Source: Mucidula mucida
Lineage: Eukaryota > Basidiomycota > Agaricomycetes > Agaricales > Physalacriaceae
NCBI GenBank assembly: GCA_015501055.1
Contig: JADNYV010000007.1
Coordinates: forward strand, 124,001-188,000
Reading direction: 5' to 3'
DNA: 64,000 nucleotides
The position numbers and the translations under genes are program-made. Under the pieces are notes generated by a model. The model saw only the letters and a list, made by a program, of their open reading frames with translations. It did not search any database and was not told where the DNA came from. Shown here in pieces: positions 1 through 10,795 of this stretch (within the stretch, counting starts at the first letter, position 1; every line of letters begins with the position of its first letter).

Positions 1-36
1 TCTGAAATGTACAGAACACCGTCTTCCACCGACGAC

Positions 37-2527
37 ATGGTTCACTTCTCTCAAAGTGTCTCTCGCCTCAGTGCTCTGGGTCTGCTCTTTGCAGCTGTAT
101 CAGCTTACGATGCTGCAGGTGCGTTCAATTTTCACTTTTCTATTGCGGTGCTCTGAACATCTTGCAGAGTCTCCCACTAGCGGTTCTGACTTTGCCGCGA
201 CTGGGTTCGATTTATCATCGTCGGTGGAGGCACGAGTGGTCTGGTTGTTGCCAACCGTCTCTCTGAGAATCCCGATGTCACTGTCGGTGTTCTTGAGGCT
301 GGCACATACCGCCCCGGTGATTTCCTCATCCTCACTCCTGGTGCTACTGGTCCGGCTGTCCTTGGTACTGAGTCTGGAACGGGCTCCCAACTCCAAGGCA
401 ATGCCTCGTATGATTGGATGTTCAACACGGAAGTATGTTATTTCTTTCATCCTATAGAATTAGTCTCCTAATCTATTCAACAGCCCCAAACCGGTCTCGA
501 CAATGCCATCGTTCGCTACCCCAGTGGAAGAGTTGTTGGTGGTTCCAGCGCTATCAATACCATGGTATGCATTCATCCTCCTGGCATAGAACCTTTTTGA
601 TTGGTTTTCGTAAGGTCTGGATGCGTGCTTCTGCTAGTGAATATGACCTCTGGGGTAACGACTTCGGTAATGGCGATGAATGGACCTGGGATGGTCTGCT
701 TCCTTACTTCATGAAGACGGAGTCCTGGACGCCTCCTCCCTCATCATTCCCGGTCAAGAGCGCTCTGTCGATCTCGCTAGCGTACATGGAACCACTGGTT
801 ACATCAACTCCAGCTACGATAACTGGGATTCTGACATTGAAATCCCTATCGTCAGCAGTGCCAACTCTTTGGGTATCCCGACTACATCTAATCCCGTTTG
901 TCCCTCCTACTTTCTGATGTAACGTACCTAACCTCTCTTCACAGGATGCTGGAAATGGCACTGGCATTTGTACACAGCTCGTGTCGTTAACCCAATCACC
1001 GGAGAGCGGTCGTATGCTGCGAATGCGTACTATGAGCCATTCGCTAGTCGCCCTAACTTGAAACTCATCTCCGAAGCGACTGTTACGAAAATTTTGTTCA
1101 ACACTGACGGACCCGAACCTGTTGCTACTGGGTCGAGTTCCTCTGGGGGGCGAAAGCTACACTGCTAACTCGAACTTGGAGGTTATCATGGCTGCTGGTC
1201 AGTGTCTTGACAATTCTCCAGCCCGCAAATCGTGTTCATCACATATGAACAGGCACCATTCTTACCCCCAAGCTTCTTGAACTTTCCGGTGTCGGAAATG
1301 CGACTATCCTGGAGAGCTTCGGTATTGATGTTGTCCTCGATTCGCCCTTCGTCGGAGAGAACTTCCACGTAAGGAATATTTTTTCATTTGCTTATAGGTC
1401 CTTTCATTTACTCGCATGATACAGGACCACTGTGTCACCTACTCTGACTTCCAGCTCAAGAGCGGACTCGTGACCCTCGACTGGCTTACCTTCAACACCA
1501 CCTTCGCCACCGCCGCCTCTGAAGAATAGTAATGCTGTTTGCTTTGCCCGTCAAGTCAACGCTGACATCCAATGCTACTAGCGCCTCAAATCGCACTGGT
1601 CCTCTCTCATACACTAACGCCGTCAATGGTCCCACCAGCATTCGCTCATTCACTTCTGACGAAGACTACGAGAGCATCATGGCGTCCATCGATGAATTCA
1701 TCAACACGACTGAGCCCAAAAGCGGTCTCCACGCGGCCCAGATCCAGGCTACCAAGACCATGGCCGAGGAAGGCAAGGTAGCTTGGGTACAGTACGTCGT
1801 CGTACCCCAAGGTGGTATTGGCTCAGTCGCTAAAGGTAAGGCTACACATCGATCTATAAACAAAAAGAAGCTGACTATCCCTTCAACAGCCAACACCTCG
1901 TATGCGACAACCGTCGTCATCTTGACCCATCCTTTGGCGCAGGGTAACACTCACATTCAGAGCACCAACGTCACCGAGTCGCCCTCGATCAACCCCCACT
2001 TTGCTGAGAACAACGTTGGTGAGTATTTTGTCGTTCTCCGATGCCTGCAATATACTGAGAAACTTGTAGATATCAACGTCCTTGCCGCTGGATCGAAGTT
2101 CATCCGTCAGATGATGGAGGGCTCTGGTATTGTTGAGGCGTTGTCTCTTCCTTCCAACGAGACCATGACCGAGGACGACTGGATGGCACACGTCCGTTCG
2201 CACATGGGTGTACGTTCTCTTGTTTTTTGTCTTCCGATTCCTCACTGATTTCTATCTTGCATACAGTCAACTGCTCACTATCTCGGTACCGCTGCCATGG
2301 CTCCCCAGGAGATGGGAGGCGTCGTCTCGAACTCGCTCAAGGTTTACGGCCTCGCCAACGTCCGCGTCGTTGACGCCAGCGTGTTCCCCTTCATGTTGTC
2401 CATCCCGATATTGCAGTCCGTATACGCCGTCGCTGAGAAGGTTCGTGTACATCTTCCATCGCTGGTATCAATACTGACGTCTCTATCGCAGGCGTCCGAC
2501 ATTATCAAGAGGGATTACGGTTTTTGA
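37..2527 (+). CDS. Secreted GMC (AA3-type) FAD oxidoreductase, frame broken by small deletions
   Basis: FAD-dependent glucose-methanol-choline oxidoreductase, probably extracellular, oxidising alcohols or sugars with release of H2O2 or reduction of quinones. The ATG at 37 opens a hydrophobic signal peptide ([20 protein letters not shown]). After intron 1 come the dinucleotide-binding stretch [18 protein letters not shown], the [12 protein letters not shown] signature near 520-565, SGVGN near 1290, and a C-terminal domain with [10 protein letters not shown] and VVDASVFP. At least eight GT-AG introns can be placed, including one at about 1529-1581 that removes an apparent stop. The frame needs an extra base near 212, 735, 970 and twice at 1138-1155. 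All are apparent losses, so assembly error is likelier than decay. The second catalytic His/Asn site near 2400 reads Pro (see findings). Substrate is not predictable. Family assignment is firm; activity is not. Confidence 0.9.
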
Positions 2528-2997
2528 GTTGTTATCAACTCACATTAAATAGAGACGAATTGAAGTCTCATACTGTACTTTTTGATTACTGCACTTGTAC
2601 ATACCCTTTGCTTAGAATCAGCGCTTTCCGCAGAGCAAATTAATAATCCTTATCTCTCGCGTGTCGTTGTAGACATAACGCTGAGATAGACGATTCCGTG
2701 TTGACTCTGAGGGCTCTTGGACACGATCATGTAGAGCGGAGACAGCATAAGTTACTTAGAGTATAGGTTGTAGATTGAAGGTAGTAACGGTATATGTGTA
2801 AGTGGGCCCCCCCAAAAGAGGCTACACTTAATGCGATTAAATGACAAGTAGTCTAGTCGACTGAACATCTTTTCAGTTACGAAGAACGATTGATGAATAG
2901 CAACAAGAAAAGCGAAAGAAGCACCAGCCCCTCCGAGCATCTCGTACTATAACATGTCGTACAGGGCAAAACAAAGAGAATGATTTTTATCAAGACT
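2528..2997. other. Intergenic, convergent 3' ends
   Basis: Space between the stop of the GMC gene and the 3' end of the cyclin gene on the other strand. It is AT-rich just after the GMC stop (likely 3' UTR) and holds a short C run near 2805. I see no gene. Confidence 0.6.
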
Positions 2998-4055
2998 TCA
3001 AAGCAAGTCGATAATCTGCTGGGTGCCCTTTAATCTCGACAGTCTCACTACCAGTGTCCAAAGAGGCGAAACACGCTGGCGTACGAGACCATTACGTTGA
3101 CGATGAGCTACGACAGCAGCTGAGGCGGCACACGATTTGTGGCTGTACGAATACTTCTTCTCCAACGATGGGGGAAGACGGAAGAGGGGGTATAAGATAG
3201 TCGCGGTAGGGGAGCGCTGTACTGTGATAATCGATGATCGAGGAGCTTGATGATTTCCCAGCACTCGTCTGTTTCCTCCCATATATGGGGCGGAACACCA
3301 CAGAGACGTCGTGCCAGGTTATATGAAGCCAGTGCTATGCTTGATGGCGGATATGGGACAAATTCGCGATAGAAGAGGGTGATCTCTAAGAGTAAACGCG
3401 CAAAGTCTATCACCCTCTCGTCCTCCTCCGACGGTGCATCATCATATAGGAGATGAAGCCAGATTATGGCGGTGGGATGACTGCATGTCCAATCCAAGGT
3501 CGACAGGATGGTCGTTTCCATCTCTATGAATGACGACACCTCGTAGTCGTCTTCATAACAACGTTCAACCAGGGTAGACACTGGAATGTAACGCAGGTCC
3601 TCGACTTTCGACGCAATCCAAAGTGCAGTACAACCTAAGAGTCGCAGGTTATGATACGGGCATTCGCGACGCGAGAGATACCGATGAAGTATGTTGACAG
3701 CGAGGAACAGACTCTCGGCGCACAATCGGAAAGCATGATGAATCTTGACGAGGAAGTCAATGAGTTCATAGTAACCTTCCCAGTCGGAATCTAGATGTCG
3801 GTCGATCAACATATCAGAAGGGATGACGGCTCTTGACTAAACACAATGATTGTTTAGAGATCTTTTGTAGAACAGTAAGGAGACACACCTCCATATCGTG
3901 CATGTAGCAGATGATATCATATCGATACTCATCCTCGGGATCCTCCAAAGAGGTATCAGGATTTGTGATGAAAGCCTGGCTTTCCAAAAAAGTTCCGCTC
4001 CAGCCGATGCTTGCTAGTAGTGAGGACGATTGGGAGTGCGAACGGTGAAAAATAT
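2998..4055 (-). CDS. B-type-like cyclin (5' end not placed)
   Basis: Regulatory subunit of a cyclin-dependent kinase. Exons read leftwards. The one starting near 4055 (acceptor CGCAG) gives a Ser-rich leader and the sequence EDEYRYDIICYMHDME. It is joined across a short intron at about 3840-3890 to SRAVIPSDMLIDRHLDSDW and the cyclin box. The box contains the helix-1 to helix-3 pattern ending LLGCTALWIASKVEDL (about 3600-3660), as in B-type cyclins, followed by a C-terminal cyclin fold. In the main frame the protein stops at 3108. A neighbouring frame gives PSLEKKYSYSHKSCAASAAVV and a stop at 2998. That resembles the usual cyclin C-terminus (K-Y-S...A-A-x-x-V), so one base is probably missing near 3170-3220. 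The first exon, possibly around 4130-4230, could not be fixed. Confidence 0.8.
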
Positions 4056-4327
4056 CTGCGCGTCAGATGTGTAAGGATTCGTTCCTCTGAAGTACGTAAC
4101 AGGCGTGGCACTGCGGTCTGGTAATAGGTCAATATAACATGTAATCCAGCAACCTTCGGTCATACCATGAAACGTAGGTTCATTAATGTCGCCACTAAAG
4201 GTATGAATATCGTGAAGTCGCACTTGTCATGAACTAGGATGGGCGAATGAAGCCAATTCAACAAAAGTGTTGGGTCGCGAGAAGGCCCTAATCTGTATGA
4301 GCCTGGTAAGTGAAGTTGTACGAGAAT

Positions 4328-4861
4328 TTAGACAACGCACCCAGCTAGAGAGGATGATAGAAGGGCACGAAGCTGTTGAGTGCGGAGACCTTGACGCCGA
4401 ACATCAATCTTTCGTTGCTGCCTACAAAGCCAGTGAAGCTTCATGTTTAATGCACCCGACAGACGTCTTGATCGTCTAGGCTTGAGCGCTTCGACATATT
4501 GTTGCACAGCTGGAGGACAGAAGAGCTGGAGAACGCGGTGGCGTTTAAGCACGTGTCCGATCGCCTTGAACGCGGTAGACTGCCTCGGGAACCATTGAGC
4601 CATTAACGGTTCGTGTCCGAATTGCCCCGGACGTTGGTGTTCCTCGTACAACTCTACAACATCCATTGGTTGCCCGAGAGCATGGACCCACTCCTCGGAA
4701 GGCCTTGCAAGAACGTCACCGAACAACATAGGCGGCTGTGGCATCGCAAGAAAATCACAGAGAGGGATTGATAGGAGGGTTACGCGTAATGAGAAGATGT
4801 CCAGTGTTGTGAGCAGTAGTAGGCGATATTTGTTCCTGTGCATGTTAGGCGCGAGGTACAT
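4328..4861 (-). CDS. Hypothetical protein
   Basis: Unrecognised open frame of about 177 residues starting at the ATG at 4861. The central part (EEWVHALGQPMDVVELYEEH and on) has a globular, charged composition typical of real protein. The N-terminus contains a hydrophobic Leu-rich stretch that could be a signal anchor, or simply a badly chosen start. An internal ATG near 4744 is an alternative. No domain is recognisable. It sits upstream of the cyclin on the same strand, with a gap of about 270 bp. It could be a spurious frame. Confidence 0.35.
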   Translation of the reverse strand: MYLAPNMHRNKYRLLLLTTLDIFSLRVTLLSIPLCDFLAMPQPPMLFGDVLARPSEEWVHALGQPMDVVELYEEHQRPGQFGHEPLMAQWFPRQSTAFKAIGHVLKRHRVLQLFCPPAVQQYVEALKPRRSRRLSGALNMKLHWLCRQQRKIDVRRQGLRTQQLRALLSSSLAGCVV

Positions 4862-5821
4862 CACAGCAAGGCATCGATAAGTCTGACAGGGACTCGAAAT
4901 CGTTTAGGCGATGGACACACATAACCTAATAGGGACTGTGGGCCAAATGACTACATGAGGCAGTCCGGAGACGACATAAAGGATCGGGACTGCAGCTTCA
5001 TTACTACATCCTATAGCCTGGTATTTTGTTCGAGTCCACTTACGTAGACGACCCACGTACTGGTGATTGCAGCCTGTTCCTCTTCCATTCATGGACATTT
5101 TCCTGCTGCGTTTTTCATACGATGATGGTGAGAAGCGGAGTCACCCTGTTCGGCAAGAACCGGCGATCACGGCGCTCGAGCTCAAGCTCGACTGGCGCTC
5201 AAGAGTCAAAAGGTTGTAATACTGAATTCCATGCAGTTACAAAGCGGATACGCATAAGCCTCTCCAACTCATGATAATGGCAGCGTGCTAACTCCTAGGT
5301 TTTCTTGCCGACCCTTAGGGCTTCGAACGTTGTCTGTAGGATACATGGGCCGTCCTGTTACTTACACCTAGTATTCTCCCCCGTAGTAAACTTAATAGCG
5401 TGGTACTCAGCCTCACCACCCTTCTGAATGTTGCCGGTCATTCTGGCCAGTAATGTTGCCAACAACGCTAGTAGTACCTCTCATAAAGTTTTATAGTCTG
5501 GCACTTGCACGAATTCTAGTCAAACGAAGATCTGCATTGAAAACAAGCTCCAAAGTAAGGGGCCCAAACCGCGAGACGGTATGAGTACAGTAAAGAAGTA
5601 CACTAAATCTACAGTACGATGTCATATATGTAGCTCCAGATTCAAAAGTAATAAGAGATAAAAATCGTTACTACCAACGGCAACTCTACAAGCTTGAAAG
5701 GCCCATTAAACTTGACAACGCCAACACTGTGCATGTTCGCCAGCACAGAGAAGGCTTACGGGGGCTTGGCAATCCACATTCAAGTAACCTCTCGGTTACT
5801 TGAAGCATGCGGTGCGCGGGA
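4862..5821. other. Intergenic, no gene seen
   Basis: About 960 bases with short, dissimilar frames on both strands and no conserved motif. A plus-strand Ser/Arg-rich run near 5175-5200 is low complexity only. I see nothing that supports a gene. Confidence 0.5.
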
Positions 5822-6560
5822 CTATTGGCTCATGGTGGCACTGTAAGGAAGAAGAACCGTTGCGTCGGACTCTTCCCTACAGCGTCGGCTCCACCGGTCA
5901 AATAAGTCCACCCCCTTCAAGTTGAAGTTTCTATATTCAAAGCACGAATCAATATTCATGAATGAAAGAAAAGGAAACGGTATACGTACGGGCCAATGTA
6001 GGCGTCGCGCCAGAGAAATGAACGATCTCCGCGATACTGGACAATAATTGCCCGGCCAGATATCGCAGTCGCGGGTCCTGGCTTGACACACCCAAGTCCG
6101 CAATCAAGCGACTTGCCTCAGTGTGGCGCACATAGACTCCTGGCTTGCAGTGGTACCATAGACTCGAAGACCGTTGGCGTCGGCATCTCGTCTAGGCGTT
6201 GGGCTCCACGCGCCAAAGTAGTCTGGACCCGTCGCTCATCCTCATACGTTATTGTCGGTATCTCGGTCCGGTCTGCTCAAAAGTTAAATTCAAGAACGAG
6301 TTCAGAGTCAGAGTTATTGACCGATTCAGAGTCAACGTCTGCTGAAGAACAACGATCCCACGAAACTAAGTGTTTGCCCTTCAGGATTCGTGGTAGTACG
6401 GGTCTCTAGAAGTCGGCTCGATGGCACAGCAGAGAAGCTGATAGGTGCGTCGGCGTTCTCTCTGCTATGTGGGCTCCACCGGTCGACGTATCTGGACCCG
6501 TTCGTTGTCTTCACAACACTGTCTCTCAAGTCTGAAAGTCGTTCAGCTTTAAACATGAAT
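5822..6560. repeat. Three decayed copies of a ~300-bp module
   Basis: Three related segments lie about 300 bases apart, near 5855-5915, 6170-6260 and 6445-6520. Each has, on the plus strand, a GCGTCGG...GGCTCCAC...GTC core. The last two extend into TCTGGACCCGT. On the minus strand the shared part would encode variants of a DRWS / EDERRVQ-like stretch, interrupted by stops in every copy. This looks like remnants of a tandemly repeated or duplicated gene or transposable element, now non-coding. No terminal repeats or target-site duplications were found. Confidence 0.45.
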
Positions 6561-6797
6561 AGCAGGAACGGAAGTCAACGTACCTCTTATACAATCGTCT
6601 GTCGCCCTATATGTACGTAGTACTATGAGAAAAGGTCGTCTCATATACTGATATCCGTCAGGTGTTTCTCCGACTAAGTGAATCTTGTCTTCGTGCAGGT
6701 CTGGAAAGATAAGCGGAATGAGTATGAATCCAAGAAAGATACTCACGAAGTGACTATTTTCGCAGGCCCGAGCGTCTTATGAAGCGCTGATAGAAAA

Positions 6798-8803
6798 TTA
6801 TTTTTTGGGCTTAGTGCCATCGAATCTTGGAAGAGAAGTCTCCGTCCGAGTCAAAGTGCGACTCAAAGGTGAAGCATTTTCAGCTTTCTTCGCGCGAGAG
6901 GGTGCTTTGACCGGAGAAAGGGGAGGGCGTCGGTATCCGACGTGGTTGGATACCGGTGTGAGCACAGCGCTAGCGACTTTGGGAGCGCTGGAGGGTGGGG
7001 TGGGTGGCTTGACAGGCGAAGTGGGAGCGCGGCTAAAGCCGGCGCTAGAGGATGTCGTCGCGGGGATAGTCCGAGTGCTCTGGTAAACAGAGCGTCGCGG
7101 AGGCGTCGAAGGTGCAATGGGAACCGAAGCTCTTTCGGAAGCCTTCCGTAGCTCTTCGCGAACTCTGTCCCGGTCTGCGCGTACCTCCTCCAGATCTATA
7201 TTCTTATCCACAAGCAGCGCCTTCAGACCGTTCTCTCGCTGCTGGAAGGCCTGAATCTCCACTCGGAGCTGTTCCTCTGCTGCAACTTTGGCATCGAGCT
7301 TTTCGTAACGCTCCCTGGCAAGGGTTTGTCGAGCTGTTGCCAGTTCGCTCTTCAATTGCCCGTTCTCGATTTGTGCATCCACTGAGGTTCTCTGTTTTTC
7401 ACGCAAGAGGTCTGCTTGTTCGGTAACGATGGTAAGAAATTTGTCTTTATCCTTCCGAAGAAGCGCGATTTGTTTTTTGGAGTCGGCGAGGAACCGTCTT
7501 TGCTTCGAAATAGTGTCGTCCTTGGCGTAGATATCTTCGTCTTTCGAGCGGATTTCTTGGTTCAAGTCATATATCTTGTCGTCTAGAGACCGAATATCGT
7601 CATGCCGAGCCTCCAAGTGGTTCTCGAGACGAGTACATCTACTCTGAACGGTCATCAGAAGAGATGCCGTCTTCTTGAGCTGCTGGCTTTGGCATCCAAC
7701 ATTCTTGTTGAGTTCATCGTTGAGCTGCTTCTGCTCTCGAAGCTCTTCACAGAGCGATTTCAAAGTCGAAAACTAAGAAACTTTCAGTAAGACTCATACT
7801 AAGAGATGGAACGGACTGACGGTTTCGTCTTGGAATGCTGTGGTAGTGTTAACGGTGTAGGCACCAACGCTGACGGAGACGATGGCGTGGGTGTCCTCAA
7901 TTGCATCACTCGACGTCGAGTTAGAGGGATTGTCACGCATGATTTCGTCTTGAGTGTCGGGGACGAATTGTGCAGCTGTGTCCTGGTGACAGTGCGCTGC
8001 ACACTCAACATGAGGCGATCTCGAGATGGGAGGAAGGGGTGTGACGTCGAGAAGAGCGTGGGATGTGTACGCAGGGGAAGCAGGGGGCGCCGCCCCGAGC
8101 GAAAAATGAGAAGACGCGACGGCCGAAGGCAGAGGAAGCGGTTCGGCGTCAGAGCGCTCCACCGGCGAATTGGGGAATACAGGAAGTTCGTGGGGAACTG
8201 CGGCTCTTGGGGTGATGGTTTCGCGTTTATCTGTCAAAGTAGGCTCAGCGATAATGCATGCGCTTTCCGTGATGACAAGTTTTGCTGCTGTTCATTGTTA
8301 AGCAACGCGATGCGAGTGTTCATGAAGTGGAGATTGTCGTCGAATACACCAAGTGTAGCAACGAGGAGGATGAAGGCGTATAGAATAGGGTGTGCGTCGT
8401 CCTTGAGAGAAGTCAAACCGAAACAAAGGCGAACCACCGAGTCAAAGATCAAGGTGAATGATGACAACCAAACCGCACCGCACAACGAGCAAGCGGTACC
8501 ATATATCATGGGCGGAAGGGAGTAGGCTCCAACGCAATGCGGGGTCGATGACAGATGCTGGATGGTACGGGCCTTGGTAGGCGTTGTGCGGCGGAATACG
8601 ACGATGGAGGTAACGGTGACAATGACAATGGGGACAATGAACGCGATAAACGCGTAGTACGGGGAGAACAAAGGCGCGAGCACAGTGACAGTCGGGGACA
8701 CCGCGGCCAATGTCGATGACAATGGAGCGGTAGGAGATGGGCCATCCATGGGCGGAAGCACCATGGAAATGATCGCGGACACGACCAGAAGTGATAAAAT
8801 CAT
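6798..8803 (-). CDS. Membrane-anchored coiled-coil protein
   Basis: Unrecognised protein of about 660 residues. From the ATG at 8803 it has a hydrophobic N-terminus (MILSLLVVSAIISMVL), a second strong membrane segment (AFIAFIVPIVIVTVTSIVVF, about 8610-8680), further hydrophobic helices up to about 8310, a Pro/Ser-rich linker, then about 230 residues of heptad-rich coiled coil (7130-7760). It ends in a basic Ser/Pro tail with repeated SPVK and PTPP sites that could be proline-directed phosphorylation targets. A 48-nt intron at about 7776-7823 joins the linker (DET) to FSTLKSL. Near 8278 the frame is continuous only if one T is added to a T run. The architecture suggests a tether between a membrane and the cytoskeleton or nucleus; that is inference only. 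Confidence 0.65.
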
Positions 8804-10795
8804 TTGGGTTAAGCTGGGAGCTAAAGGCTTGCGAGGGCGATAGTGCGAGTCGAAAGTGTTAGGTAGAGGAAGTCTCTGGGGGAATTTGTGAGTTGGCACC
8901 CACAGTTTTGTACAAATCTATGTGGCGCCAAACAGTGAACTACAAAGATGCCCGGAAACTGGCAACAATGAGATTCCGCGGTTTGTTCGCTGCATTAAGA
9001 AAACAGCCCTGAATGAATAGGGGACGGCGTTAAGTCCCGTTCATTGTTGAGTTCAAGTGCATTGGAGATATGAGGCATTGCTGTAGATAATCTCCAGCGT
9101 TGTTCGGGAAAAACACGCACATGGTCGATAAAACACTGTCTGCGATGTTGAGAAAGCCTCACTACTGACGGCAGACGCGACAGGACCTGTGAGACAAGAA
9201 TTTCTGGACAGCATTTTCTGAGTCAAGACTGCTTCCAGAAAGGGCGAGTGTTTCGATTCTCCCTCATTGTTTGCCTAATGTGGCGAACAGAGGACAGCGA
9301 CCCTGAAAGTGCTGCGAGCACAATTTCAAGCATTCAGAGTAGTCCAGCAGAGTTAGGTCCCGATAGCGCTGACAATAAGTATCGTCCGAGAAACAGCGGT
9401 GGATGGTGGGTCGTGTGCGACGATTTCACGAGGCGTCGGCAAACAAAATGCGGAATTCGGGCCGAACAGCGATCGGCGGCGGAGCTTCCGCTTGTGGACT
9501 ACGAGCCCCTAATTGAAAAATTGAAATACCAGGTCCACATCTCAAGACCTCGGATATCCCAATTATCCCCAGCTATCCCAATGTGTCGAACAATGGCCTT
9601 GACGTAGTCCATTTCTGGGGTACGAAGTGATCCAAATGCATGAAACCCCAACACAATTTAGAGCTGCATGTCGGAGAAGAGTGAATATCGAAGACATCGA
9701 CGCGTCGACGCGAGGTACGATAAGTGGTAGCCAGCTGAGAAGCCGGACTGCTGCAAATATTAGTACGAGGTTGAGTCAGGACTCGCATGCCTCTAGGACA
9801 GACTAGGAGCCGTGAATACTTACATTGTGACCTTGACAGATCAGCAACCACGGGAGCAGAGCTCACAAAGTAGGTGGCACTAGTATCATGCCTCTATTCG
9901 CCATGACGCTAGAAGGGAGAAACGATGAGAAGACAGGTCTCCATCTAAGAGTGTTTGACTCGCCGCAGAATAATCATCGCAGAGCGATATCGCCCAGGTG
10001 AGGACCTGTATTTTAGCAACTTCTGTTTCGCCGAACCGGGATCCAAAGGAGAACCCACCTAGCAGCTAGCAGTCCAGACGCAGAACTGAGAAACGTTGCT
10101 TTATCACGAAGATGCTTCTGGGGATGGGAGACTGTGACGAAGAGGAGGAGCACACACCGGCTTGGAGATACCACCATGAATATATCTGAACTCGCTGGTC
10201 CCCCCTAGGTGTCGCATTAAAACTTGCCACCGAGAAAATCTGGTTAAGAGAGGATGTCTTTCCAATTCCCCGAGACGTCTTGACCGTGTATGAGGCCGAG
10301 GGTTGGACGAGATGTGGGATCGGCGCCAACGTTCGACAATGACAGGCTTGACCGCGCCAAAAAGTAGCTGTTATCCAACAGTGGTAAATATTCACGGTAC
10401 GCCACTCCAGCAGGGTGCGTAAGTAGAAAGGAAAAGAAACAGGCTTACCAGTCTGCCTAGGAGAGGATTCTGGCGTGCATACTGGGAAGACGCCATAACC
10501 GTTACGAGTGGCAGGCCCTCAGTGGCTCATCGCTCATTCCCCTTGAGGACTGGAATACAACTCTCATGATCAACCCATCTGGAATTTCGCACAGATTATA
10601 CGGACACCCGCGATCCCGTGACGAATGGTTTACGCATCGATTGGACCAAGACCAAATCCAGTACACCAAGATTTGCTACAATGTAAGTACTGTACAAACA
10701 AACAACATGATAAATTACAGCACACACCAACGGCGCACACCTCTCTGGGATCTAGAGCCATGTCACGCATCCACGTTTATCGCCACTCTCCCGCG
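8804..10795. other. Long intergenic stretch, no convincing gene
   Basis: Nearly 2 kb between the divergent-side promoter of the coiled-coil gene and the 3' end of XRN1. A plus-strand frame at 9248-9607 and minus-strand frames at 9573-9866 and 10066-10395 exist, but none shows a recognisable family, good splice-linked partners or internal repeats. The first 300 bases presumably carry the promoter of the minus-strand coiled-coil gene. Confidence 0.45.

Noticed and set aside
1525..1600. Premature stop in the GMC gene after ...TAASEE
   Set aside because: A GTAATG...CTACTAG intron (about 1529-1581) removes it and restores [11 protein letters not shown], so it is not a nonsense mutation.
9248..9607. 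Plus-strand open frame of 119 residues
   Set aside because: No recognisable family, no splice partners and no clear promoter. It may be chance; kept out of the gene list.
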